A program made the translations under genes and the position numbers. DNA of 64,000 bases from positions 52,182,992-52,246,991 of the forward strand of contig OX031065.1 of assembly GCA_943736015.1 (NCBI GenBank), read 5' to 3'. A model generated the notes under the pieces. The model searched no databases. It saw only the letters and a list, made by a program, of their open reading frames with translations, and was not told the origin of the DNA. This document shows, in pieces, positions 21,036 through 31,318 of the stretch. This DNA is from Tridacna crocea. Its lineage: Eukaryota; Mollusca; Bivalvia; Cardiida; Cardiidae. Position 1 is the stretch's first letter. The number at the start of each line of letters is the position of its first letter.

Positions 21036-21115
21036 AGCCCCCTTTTGCCACAATGTTTTCCAAAAGCTCCTACAAGGAGTGCGTAGAAATGAGTATCTAT
21101 GGAGTAAAGGGTTAA
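21036..21115 (+). mobile_element. Family B right-half fragment
   Basis: TTTTGCCACAATGTTTTCC to TATGGAGTAAAGGGTTAA. Confidence 0.65.
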
Positions 21116-21394
21116 GCATTACGTTACTCTCCATGCATTATCGAAACTGGGTCAACGAGGATTCACAGAATATGACCTATAAGAAAATAACAGTCCGAGC
21201 AGGCCGACAAGCAACGAAACTTCTGACTTTTTGTAACTTTCTGCATTTCCTAGCATCGTTCTGGCTCGGTGACCCCCTTACCCCCCCCCAACCCCCAACC
21301 CCCACCAGTTTTTCTCTTCTTCAGGTCGTCGCTGAATATAGGCCTACCTAGGTCTGCTAAGTTAGCAGAGACGACGCACATATATTAACACACT

Positions 21395-21600
21395 GCCAAG
21401 CGCGACTCACTGACCCTTTGCGGACAGTGTAGATTAAGATCAGACTGCACAGAACGTGCAGTCTGATCTTGAATCTACACTGTCCGATAGGGAGATATTA
21501 TCCCCCAATACATAGGCCTACCTTTGAAATTAGTAAAATTTGGGTTTTTACAATTGGATTAAAAATTCATTTTATTACATACCTAGCAGTGAAATCCTGG
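21395..21600 (+). repeat. Hairpin family H element
   Basis: Near-perfect hairpin at 21423-21486 with arms GCAGTCTGATCTTGA and CTACACTGTCCG, flanked by AGCGCGACTCACTGACC and a downstream TTGGGTTTTTAC motif shared by the other copies. Confidence 0.65.
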
Positions 21601-21760
21601 AATTTCCCAGTGTAATAAATTTTGATATCATCACTAGTGACGATATCAACTTTCACTTTCACTTTCTGTTGTAATTTAAGAACTACTTTTTTTTTTCAAC
21701 TATATTTTTTCTTTGACTTTCAAACGAAAAATTAAAAATAATGATGTTAATAAGGTATAT

Positions 21761-21933
21761 AATAAATAGAATAATCAACTGGTTATTTTTTATATGAAAA
21801 ATATCTCACTCGAATGCGTGGTTAGGCATTAAAAAAACTCGTGCTGCGCACTCGTTTTTTCAATGCCTAACAACACATCCTCGTGAGATATTTTTCATAT
21901 CCAAAACAACCAGTTGATTATCCTCTATTTATT
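21761..21933. mobile_element. Palindromic element, ~173 bp
   Basis: Arms AATAATCAACTGG / CCAGTTGATTAT and TATGAAAAATATCTCACTCG / GAGATATTTTTCATAT. The tip hairpin is CTCGTGCTGCGCACTCG. Confidence 0.75.
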
Positions 21934-22345
21934 AATTTTCAAAGGATAAGGGTCAACACTCCCGGACTATTCAGTCAAAACAGCTCCTGTACTGAATATC
22001 AGGAATTGGTCAAAGATCAGATGTTGGGAGTCCTGGCTGTGCAGTCTGATCTTGATCTAGACCTAAACAGCGGCATGTAATGGTGACCTTGGCACTCCGG
22101 GAGTGTAGATCTTGAAATTTCCCCAAGTACAGAAAAAAAAGATCAAGAATCAGAAATTCAGAAATGTACATGTAGCACTGTGAAGGTCTGATGACCGCCC
22201 TTTTTGATAGGCTTATTGCACAATGTTTACCATACCTTTAAGCTTTCTGATATTTTTCTGTATAAAGACCCGTTTCTATTCGAGTAAAGGGAAAACATCG
22301 ACCTTGCCTGAAAGGAATGCACACTGAATGAATACGTCATGTTGG

Positions 22346-22371
22346 TCTTCTTCTTCTTCTTCTTCTTCTTC
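22346..22371. repeat. (CTT)n microsatellite
   Basis: About 8.5 TTC units. Confidence 0.9.
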
Positions 22372-22739
22372 ACATACTAGCAGTTTTAAAGAAAGTACCA
22401 TATTTTAATGATAACATTATTGCAACATCATTGAGCCCAATAGGCACGTTAAAACGCAGTTAATGCTAAACAAGATAAGATAATAAATTAAAACGCAGTT
22501 TACTGAGGAGGTATTTTCGATCATGTCTAATCTTGTATTGATCAGTTAGTATGGATTTAGCGAACAAAACATGTGAATTCGTATGCCTTACACATGTTAA
22601 ACCGCCACATGTAGTGTACGACGATATAATTATAGATCTACGTAAGTCCAATATAAATAAAACGTTTATTTCGGACTATTCATATACATGAAATATTCAG
22701 AATGTTGTACTAGAATAAAGTGACTAAGATATATATTTT

Positions 22740-22962
22740 TTAACCCTTCACCCAAATTACAGAACTTTAATTTTCGTCGCAACCAGATTGAAAACATGCA
22801 CAGACGAAGACTTAGATATATCTTTAAAGCTGATTTTTCTCTCAGTTAGAAAACATTGTGGGAAAAGAAGAAAATGCAGGTTACCGGCATTTTCTTCTTT
22901 CCCCACAATGTTTTCAAAAGGCTTCCTTCGTTAAAACTCTGGATTATGTCGTAAAGAGTTAA
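22740..22962 (+). mobile_element. Family A MITE, plus, divergent
   Basis: TTAACCCTTCACCCAAATTA start, hairpin GCAGGTTACCGGC, GTCGTAAAGAGTTAA end. An isolated copy outside the dense zones. Confidence 0.75.
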
Positions 22963-22964
22963 TT

Positions 22965-23855
22965 ACGTGTAGTGCTTATACCTGTAGTAGTCTACCGTGA
23001 CCTTTTTAGGTGACATACTATATCGCGATCAAGACAATTCGTGATTTGGATAACATGTGGTTTGTATGTGTATTATTGCCTATTTTCTTCCTGTATTTAA
23101 CGACATTGAGAAAAAAGCCCTTTGTAAACATTTTCTTTTACCACAATATTTTCTAATTCAGAAAGACAAATCCCAGTCGTCAAAAAGAGCTATATAGGCT
23201 TATATATATAAAACGTTACTCTCAAATGCTCTGAATGCGTACAAATCAACAGTTTTGTATTCTGCTCAGGAATTGGTGGGTGTTAGGAAACTATAGATCG
23301 TTACATTAATAATTTATCACCTATGTTATCTGAATAAGTATAAGAAATATTCTTCAACTGAATTTTTATGAGCTAGGTTCAAAGTCCACGTGTTCTATCA
23401 AATATCTAGTTGAATGGGTAAAATTTTATTTTCACTTATAAATGTTTCATAATAGCGAGTTTTACTTTTTAATTTTTAACAGCAAGACCAATGTGGTCCA
23501 ACATTTTAAACCTGAGTAAATAATGATTCCAACTTTTTGATTATATACGTAAGTCAAGGTGAATTCGGATCAACCTCCATCATGCAAAATTTATACTGTA
23601 TGACAGCACAAAAGATTTTTGTGTAAAACAAATGAATAAACGATATTTTGTCTAAAAACAAAAAAGCCAAGAGCCTATGCATGTTTGTAAAAAGCATAAT
23701 CAGTTGGTGTTTTTACGAGATTCTTCAGTTTATAACAGACCATAGGATGTATAGCTTTCACGATGGATTTGTTTTACAGTGACTTGCATGTTTAAAGTTT
23801 TAAGAATTTCGTCTCCTGAAACCACAAATCCGCTACTTCGTTCAAATATAGGTAA
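22965..23855. other. Intergenic stretch; one tiny MITE fragment
   Basis: Only an A-type scrap (GAAAAAAGCCCTTTGTAAAC ... ACCACAATATTTTC, about 23110-23157) was recognised. Confidence 0.5.
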
Positions 23856-25172
23856 TTAGTCGCCGCGCTCTAAGCGCGCGACTATATTTTTAATAGTTTT
23901 TCGAGTTAGGACATGGATAGTGGGAATTTCGTTTTTATAGGGGTGTTAGGTTAACAAGGAATCTTTCTAACGTCACTTCGCCTTAAACTGGCTTTTTAAT
24001 TCATTCTTAAACTACGAAATTGCAATACGATACTATTTTTGTTCTATTAATACTTACAACATCAAAAAACCGCCTAATTATTTCTTTTATTGTCGCTATT
24101 CGTGAGAAATGGACTCGTCCACATAAATGCCTTGTTTCCATTGGTCAAGGCTGTACAGGTTTCCAGTCGTTTCGTACCTTGTTAATTTCGTACCTAGGTC
24201 ATTTCGTACGATTTTGGTCATTTCGTACCTACTTATACTTTCAATTTTGGTAATTTCGTACCCAGTTGGTCGTTTCGTACAACCTTCGTTCACAGGTTTA
24301 ATAATCATTTTGATTATTTTGTTGATAGTTTTTCCTACTATTTGTGTGTTTTTTGTTGAATGACCACTGCTAAAATTGTGCATTGCTGAAATTGTGCTAA
24401 ATTCCGCCAAAGAACGGGTATGATGGTTATGATTGTATCTGACCATTATTGGTTACTTATTTCTAAGTTTAGTTTTTACAACAAACATAGTTTAGAACTC
24501 CTTTGTTTATTTCTCAACGAGCTCTGCATAAATTTAATTTGTGGAAAAAATCTGGAGAGAGGCCACTTTTTCGCTGTGTTGTTCATAATGATAAAGCGCG
24601 ATGCAAAACCATGGTTCTTTATGAACACTGTTCACCAAACACTATAGTCTTAGACTTGTTTAAATTGAAAGCATGCCTTGCAAACTTACGTCCTCTTGAA
24701 TCATACTTTCCTAGGACAGCAACATTTTAGCAACTTAGCCCTGCTTTCACCACTTTCCCAAACAAACACGGGTTATCACATGTGTGCTATCAAATTCTTT
24801 TGTCAAAACATGTTGGATAAGGAGAAATTGCTCGTTATAAGCAATTTCTTCTTTATTAAATACTTTTTCCCCACTACTAGCGAATTTTCCACCATTTTTG
24901 CAGCTTTTTAAATTGTCATCTGCCAACTCTTTGAATTTGGAAGAGTCTGATATTTGTTGTTTGGAAAAGAGCTTAGAGAGCGCTGTGCTAGGGTATTAGA
25001 TACTGTAACAGAAGACAAGTTTTGATATAGGTTACTATTCACATAATTTCATAATGTCACAGTGTTAAAAAATCTGCTGATGAAAACTGACATTTACTTA
25101 CTTGCCCTGGCTTTCTTGAAGCATTAAACAAATTTTTTTGCGGCGACTTTGATGCTTTGCATCAACTTTTTC
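23856..25172 (-). mobile_element. Composite element E, copy 2 (1.32 kb, inverted)
   Basis: Reverse complement of 8165-9927 without its ~460 bp insertion. Starts with the GC hairpin AGTCGCCGCGCTCTAAGCGC, ends GCGGCGACTTTGATGC. Carries the motif array CATTTCGTAC (24178-24290) and the nested family C remnant. Confidence 0.75.
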
Positions 25173-26095
25173 TTGTTGTTCTTCAACCAATTCGTTCAAA
25201 TACATGTAGGTAATTGTCCTTCAACCATTTCGTTCCATTTTAGGTAATTGTTCTTTAACCAGTTCGTTCAAATGTAGATAATTGTTAATGTTCTTCGACC
25301 AGTTTGTCCAAATGTAGATAATTGTTCATCAACTAATTTGTTTAAATGTAGGCGATTGTTCTTGAAACAATTCGTTCAGATGTAGGTGATGGTTTTTCAA
25401 CCATTTTTTTCAAATGTAGGTAATTGTTCTTTAACCAATTTGTTAAAATGTAGATAATTGTTCTCCTACTAATTTGCTCAAATGTATGTGATTGTTCTTC
25501 AACCAATTCATTTAAATGTAGGTCATGGGTTTTTTTTTCTATCAGTTCGTTTAAATATAGGTGATTATTCTTCAACCAATTCGTTCAAATGTAGGTCATG
25601 GGTCTTTAATCATTTTGTTCAAATGTATGTAAATCTAAGTGTTCTTCAACTAATTTTTTTTCAAATGTTGGTAATTGTTCTTCAACCAATTTGTTCAAAT
25701 GTAGATAATTGTTCTTCAACTAATTTGTTCAAATGTAGGTAATTGTTCTTCAACCAATTCGCTCAGATGTAGGTCATGGTTTTTCAACCATTTTTTTTTT
25801 CAAATGTAGGTCATTGTTCTTCAACCAATTCGTTCAAATGTGGATAATTGTTCTCCTACTAATTTGCACAAATGTATGTGATTGTTCTTCAACCAATTCA
25901 TTTAAATGTAGGTCATTTTTTTTTTTCTATCAGTTCGTTTAAATATAGGTGATTATTCTTCAACCAATTCGTTCAAATGTAGGTCATGGCTCTTTAATCA
26001 TTTTGTTCAAATGTATGTAAATCTAATTGTTCTTCAGCCAATTTGTTCAAATATAGGTTACAGTTTTTCAACCAATTCATTCAAATTGTGTTTCA
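25173..26095. repeat. 34-36 bp minisatellite, about 26 units
   Basis: Unit near AATTGTTCTTCAACCAATTT then GTTCAAATGTAGGT. A higher-order block of ~390 bp is visible: CTCCTACTAATTTGC is followed by the same variant order at 25461 and 25850. Confidence 0.9.
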
Positions 26096-26411
26096 TGATC
26101 ACTCTCCATCCCCCCCCCTCCCCCGGTTAAGGTACTGTGTGTAATTTGTGATCTGGATTGAGTGACGAGAATTAGATAGAATTGATGGACAAAAGGACAG
26201 TAGCAATAGCTCATCTCATCCCTTTTATTCTTTTATTCTGTAGGTTAAAAAAAGAAAGACGAAAAAACGCAGGTGAAGTAAACAGTTAATGGTAATTTGG
26301 GTAGAAATCTTTCAAGTGTTTATCATAACTTTGAAGTGTTATGCACAGTTTATCTGTGATTGTTAAACAAAGAGATTAACTTGGGCTACGTGACAGTTTA
26401 ACTGTTCCTTG

Positions 26412-26638
26412 TTAACCCTTTACCACAAAATGACAACTTTTGACAACCCTGAGGTAGAAGCTAGCCTTTTGAAAACATTGTAGGAAAAGGAGAAAATGCT
26501 GGTAATCAGCATTTTCTCCCTTTTCCAACAATGTCTTCTACCTTTCCCATAGTTTAACCTTTCTGTAACATTTATTTTGTCGTCTGCAAATGCTTTCAAT
26601 CTGGACCAGTCTATAAGTTTGTCGTTTGGTAAAGCGTA
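26412..26638 (-). mobile_element. Family A MITE, minus
   Basis: TTAACCCTTTACCACAAAAT start, core GCTGGTAATCAGC, end TTTGGTAAAGCGTAA. Confidence 0.8.
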
Positions 26639-26699
26639 AACACCAGTCTGGGACCAGGCGGTAATGATTTCTTAATCACTCCATATCACAATCTGCTAT

Positions 26700-26935
26700 C
26701 AAAACATGTGCATATCTGTGGCAAAACTATTTAGAGGTTATTTTGACAAAGTAACCTCATGAGGCATGCTCTGTAAAAAGAGGAACTTAATGCATCTGAA
26801 AAAAAATGTATCGATTTTGTCAGCCTGTGCTGTCCGCGTAGGCTGACATCGATTGAGGCTTTTTGCTGTTTGTAAGTTCTCTGCATATTCAAGGACCATT
26901 CTACCTTATAACTCAATGGCTGTCAGACGAAATAG
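26700..26935. repeat. Dispersed element with GTCAGCCTGTGC hairpin
   Basis: Hairpin ATCGATTTTGTCAGCC ... GGCTGACATCGAT at 26810-26852. Related hairpins at 38297-38346, 47065-47100 and 53430-53475. Confidence 0.6.
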
Positions 26936-27064
26936 ATTTTAGGGATCAGTAACTATGTCATGGCTTGACTGGTGTTATGCACCATTGAGAGGTATTAATT
27001 GAACCCGTTTTTTCTAAAACGTTTTTCATATAAAAATAAATAAACAGACCGGAAACTAGGCTAT

Positions 27065-27329
27065 ATGGCTTGCAACACACGAAAAGGGGCATTCGGACAT
27101 TTGCGTAAAGTGTCGTCTCGGATCAGCCTGCGCAGTCCGCGCAGGCTAATCCGAGACGGCACTTTACGACTACATTGGATTTTTTGCTACAGAGGACTTG
27201 TGCAAAACAGAAAATACAATGAAAACGTGAAGTGTCGTCTCGGATTAGCCTGCGCGGACTGTGCAGGCTAATCCGAGGCGACACTTTACGCAAATGGCCG
27301 AACGCCCCTTTTCGTGTGTTGCAAGCCAT
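27065..27329. mobile_element. Inverted-repeat element with two internal hairpins
   Basis: TIRs ATGGCTTGCAACACACGAAA and its complement enclose two GC-rich hairpins (about 27110-27165 and 27232-27290) built from CGTCTCGGATTAGCCTGCGC. The middle is CACAAGTCCTCTGTAGC in antisense. Sister copy at 30792-31055. Confidence 0.85.
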
Positions 27330-27339
27330 ATTATATTGA

Positions 27340-27790
27340 TAACGAGAAAATAGTGATGCATAACATCAATGGCGCCGCAAAGCAGTTTTTTTCTGAAATA
27401 AGGCATATTATAGCATCTTAAAATGACTAAAGTAAATTTTTGCAGAGCTCAGTGAGAAATGAACTGAGAAGTCCTAAACAATCCTTAGGCTGCAACTTCA
27501 AACTTTAAAAAAAAATAATAATAATGGTAAGGCACAGTCATAGCCATTCTTCGGCGAAAATTAACATAATTTCAATTCGAACTATGTACAATAGAAGTTG
27601 TTGTTCGAGAAACAACAAAAGAAAATACTATTGATATTAAAAAATGGATATGAAATGACCAAAGTGGGTACGAACTGATCGAAGTGAGTACGAAATGACC
27701 AAAATAATAGGTGGGTACGAAATGACCAAAATTGTACGAAATGGCCGAGGTACGAAATTACCTAGTTACGAAATGCCTTGAAGCCGAGTA
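27340..27790 (+). mobile_element. Element E family, copy 3, with motif array
   Basis: CATCAATGGCGCCGCAAAGC start and about seven TACGAAATGACC-like motifs at 27655-27775. Middle diverged from copies 1 and 2. Confidence 0.6.
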
Positions 27791-28261
27791 AACAATATGG
27801 CTGCCTCCATAGGTACTTTTCAAAACCGAATAAAATCAAAGGACTGATAGTCCTGAGAGTCGCCTGTAGGGTAATGGGTTAGAAGTGTTCACCCTTTTTT
27901 GTTGAAATCTATTAAAAGCATTCAAGATACAAAATAACTTAACACAATTTAGTATTATATGCAAGCATATTTCTGAGTTGTCATCCTAAAATTCAAAATA
28001 TCCGTATCAAAATTTACATTTAAAAAATGTGGTGGAAATTAAAATTTATGCACCAGGACCAGCTTTAATGAGTTCAATGTTTTTTATTCACAGACAACAA
28101 CCCTTTACAAATAAAGACCAGATTATCTTCTGGTATAGGATCTAGTTACATACATGTACTTTTAGACAAAAAATGCCCTTTTGCAACTCACTCATATCTA
28201 ATCTTAGCAGTCTGACAAAGTTTCATAAGTATTACACTGAACATTAATGGATTTACAGCTC

Positions 28262-28440
28262 TATTACGGTTTCGTCTGATTTGACCTAATGACAACCTTA
28301 AGGCTTTTTCTTTTAACCCCAGGTGACCTATATTCAGTTTTGTCAAAGAAATTATTGAGACAAACAGCCGGGCAATTTCATGATCATTGGACTGAACTGT
28401 AGCCTTTGGAGCACAAAAAAAAAATATTTGACTCAGTGAT
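28262..28440. repeat. Dispersed-element remnant (GTGACCTATATTCAG type)
   Basis: Same ordered phrases as 6946-7210 (GACCTA.., AGAAATTATTGAGACAAAC, GTAGCCTTTGGAGCACA). Contains a 104-codon frame with no domain. Confidence 0.45.
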
Positions 28441-29915
28441 CTTCCTGTCCTTTGGAAATAATTTGTTTTTGTTGTTGTCCAGGTTGAGGTTTTGACCAGC
28501 AATGGACTCTATGAATGTGGCTGCTACAACTAAATAAAATCTATAACCCAACAGCATGATCATCAGCCTTTTATATTTGTCTGCGTTTTATAACGTCCAA
28601 GGGATTATAGTGCTTCCACACCAATCGAAAATTGTCTACATGTATATTGCTTTGGTGTAAATTAAATGTTTGCGGTTCGCTTTATTACCCTTTACAAAAA
28701 CCCTTCACAAGATTACAAACACTCCAATGAAGAACGTGTTGTTCGAGCGGGTAAACACTGATCCTGTTCTATTATATTTGAATGATAGCAGAGTAAAAAG
28801 TCAATTTCTCAGATTGCTGGTTGTTGGAACTGCGTAGTGTAAATTCAGATTTTGGCAGTTACAAAAGCACCTTTGCGTTCTAACACCCACACTAATAAAT
28901 TGTTGTTTAATAAATACTAGATCTAAGTTAATCGCTCATTGAAAACAAAAATCAGCAGACTTTAACAAATTTTGCCGTCTTTATGAACGAACCAATTAAA
29001 TATAGTAAATTTCCAACCCTCTCTCTACATAGGTCGGTGCACGCTGAAAGAAAAGGCCGGTTCAGCGACTGATTAATAAATATGTAAATTCATAAAGATT
29101 TCCGTGGTGCAAATGACGTTTATACGTCACGTGATTACAAGATCTATATTTGTCGCAAAGCTACATTCCAGAAAACACCTGCAAAGCGATAACTTGGTAC
29201 AGCCTAGAACCGTGTATATTGCATACGCTATGTACGATCTCTGGTGCACCTGGAATATGGGTGTGCAAAGTATCTAAAGTCTAGATTAAAAAGCTGGGAA
29301 GAAGCAACGTGTAAGAATGTCTAAGAAGGCAATGCAACCATTCCATGTCGTTAAAAATTCGTTAAAAAAAATAGCCTACTGTTGACATGTTAACTCGGCA
29401 TCGCCTTTCTCTGTCCAATCATAGGTTGAGCGCTGAATTGAAATAAGGCTTGCAGTTTGGATTGTAAGATTGTAAGAGTTAGTGTACTTCTAATAGGTAA
29501 TTATCAAACAATTTTCACTGAGAATTGTCCTCAAATAGAAGCAGAAAAGATGCTTGTAGTTGAAGATTTCTCAGCGTGTCCGCAGACTTGTTTAGTTCAC
29601 GGCAGCTATTTTTACATATATATGTAATGCGCTATTTTTAGAGATGATGTCTTACACAGACATCAGGCTAATGTGTACCCTTGTGGACGAAATGATTTTT
29701 TCAAAGGTTTGAACCGTTAAACAGCTCAGTCTTTATAGACATATTCATTATCACAAAGGCACAATTGTAAATTCTTTACAACAGAAAAAAAATGGGTTGT
29801 TCACCGAATTATTAGAAAACTGTTTTATCTCGTAAACCGGAACTTGGGACAGGAAGCAGTACAAGGCCGGAGGTATGCTTACGTCACCCCATAGATCAGG
29901 ATGATAACAATGAGA
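28440..29915. other. Intergenic stretch without recognised features
   Basis: No exon, MITE or array recognised. A short hairpin CCTGTTTGCTACGCAAACAGG lies just right of it at 29922-29942. Confidence 0.5.
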
Positions 29916-30075
29916 GCCTGTTTGCTACGCAAACAGGCGACTCAAATATAGTGCCGCCGCTTGCGGCGCCACAATCAGTTGAAAGTCTTTATCTCTTTCA
30001 CTGATGAGGGAGACCAAATATATTGGCTTGGGCGCACATGGTTGATCAAGATCGGGCCGAATGAAATAACTCAAG

Positions 30076-30285
30076 CCTTAGGCTGCTAAGCGCGACTCAC
30101 CGAGCTCTAGCGGACAGTGTATATCAAGATCAGGCTGCACAGAACGTGCAGTCTGATCTTGGATCTACAATGTCTGCTAAGGAGATATTATTTCCAAAAA
30201 TATAACTTTTAAAAGGGTAATATTTCGGTTTTTACTGTCAGATGGAAAATTTCTGTTCGGTAATTTAGCAGGATAAGGTTAAACT
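30076..30285 (+). repeat. Hairpin family H element
   Basis: TAAGCGCGACTCACCGAGC, then the hairpin (30112-30178) with arms GCAGTCTGATCTTG, and the downstream TTTCGGTTTTTACTGTCAG / GCAGGATAAGG end. Confidence 0.65.
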
Positions 30286-30375
30286 GAATCAGCAGTAGCA
30301 TCATCAGAATCGTCGTCGTCATCGTAGTCGTAGTCGTGCTGCTATTCTAATGATGACAGTTAGCCTCCACTGAGT

Positions 30376-30742
30376 TAAGGTAGTGGACCCGTAATACTTC
30401 TAGTGCAGCATGGCATAAAATTTCTTGACAGCTATAAAGACAGATTTATACAGATATAATATTTTTGCACATTTTTAACCGAACTGAATTTCCTTTGATG
30501 TCTATCTTGAAATTATTTGTTGATACTTTTGTTAGTTTCCAGAAAAGGGAGGTAATTTACATATCCTTTTGTAATGAGAATAGAGTGGTTTTAGATTCAC
30601 AAAAGATAATTCTATGAAAGACAAAAAGGAAAAAGTGGCTTGTTGAAAGTAGTACAATAATACTCATTTTTAAAATTAGCAAATTTTGTAGGATAGTATT
30701 ACAGTGGAAATAGATGTTTTCTATTACGGGTCCTCTACGTTA
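30376..30742. mobile_element. TIR element, 367 bp
   Basis: Imperfect TIRs TAAGGTAGTGGACCCGTAAT and TATTACGGGTCCTCTACGTT. Truncated copy at 37092-37310 and an end fragment at 52715-52775. Confidence 0.75.
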
Positions 30743-30791
30743 AGACAGGCTGTTTTGAGAAGTAGTCATTAAACGTCGATCTAAATGATAA

Positions 30792-31055
30792 GGCCTGCAA
30801 CACGCGAAAAGGGGCATTCAGACTTAATTGCGTAATGTGTCGTCTCGGATAAACCTGCACCCAGCGCGCAGGCTAATCCGAGACGACACTTTCCCTTTTT
30901 ACTTTGATTTCTGTTTTGCACAAGTCTACTGTAGCACAAAATCTAATTTAGTCGTAAATTGCCGTCTCGGATTAGCCTGCACGGACAGCGCAGGCTGATC
31001 TGAGACGGCAGTTTACGCAAATGTCCCAATGCCCCTTTTCGCGTGTTGCAAGCCA
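30792..31055. mobile_element. Inverted-repeat element with two internal hairpins, copy 2
   Basis: GGCCTGCAACACGCGAAAAG and its complement enclose hairpins with CGTCTCGGAT ... ATCCGAGACG arms. Same design as 27065-27329. Ends 264 bp before the TRIM-like ATG. Confidence 0.85.
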
Positions 31056-31169
31056 TGAAGAACATTAAGCGTTGGATATCGCTCTGCTTTTTTGGAGCAT
31101 CCATGGCTTAATACAGTCGTGGAAACATTGTCCAATAATTCATTTGTTTGTAAAGCTTCAATGAACTCT

Positions 31170-31190
31170 TTTATTTTCAGACAGTGTGAT
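31170..31190 (+). promoter_or_regulatory. Candidate 3' splice site in the TRIM-like 5' UTR
   Basis: A pyrimidine-rich tract ending CTTTTATTTTCAG precedes ACAGTGTGATCC, about 140 bp before the ATG at 31319. It suggests a 5' UTR intron, common in single-coding-exon TRIM genes. The upstream exon was not identified. Confidence 0.4.
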
Positions 31191-31318
31191 CCAAACCAGC
31201 CGAAAGGGCATTAATAACAAGAAGTGTGCATAGCTAGAATATTCTGAATATCAAAGTCGGTAAAAGGTACACATATTCAGCTGTAAAGGGAAAATTAGAG
31301 CGAAACATTACAGAAACA

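Noticed and set aside
20986..21351. 121-codon open frame
   Set aside because: Crosses a family B fragment and a C-rich tract; no homology recognised.
25173..26095. Regular short repeats that could suggest a CRISPR array
   Set aside because: Units are contiguous and degenerate, with no unique spacers, in animal DNA: a minisatellite.
17700..31180. Search for further gene exons in the gene-poor middle
   Set aside because: No run of frames with splice signals and recognisable domains was found; single divergent exons cannot be excluded by eye.
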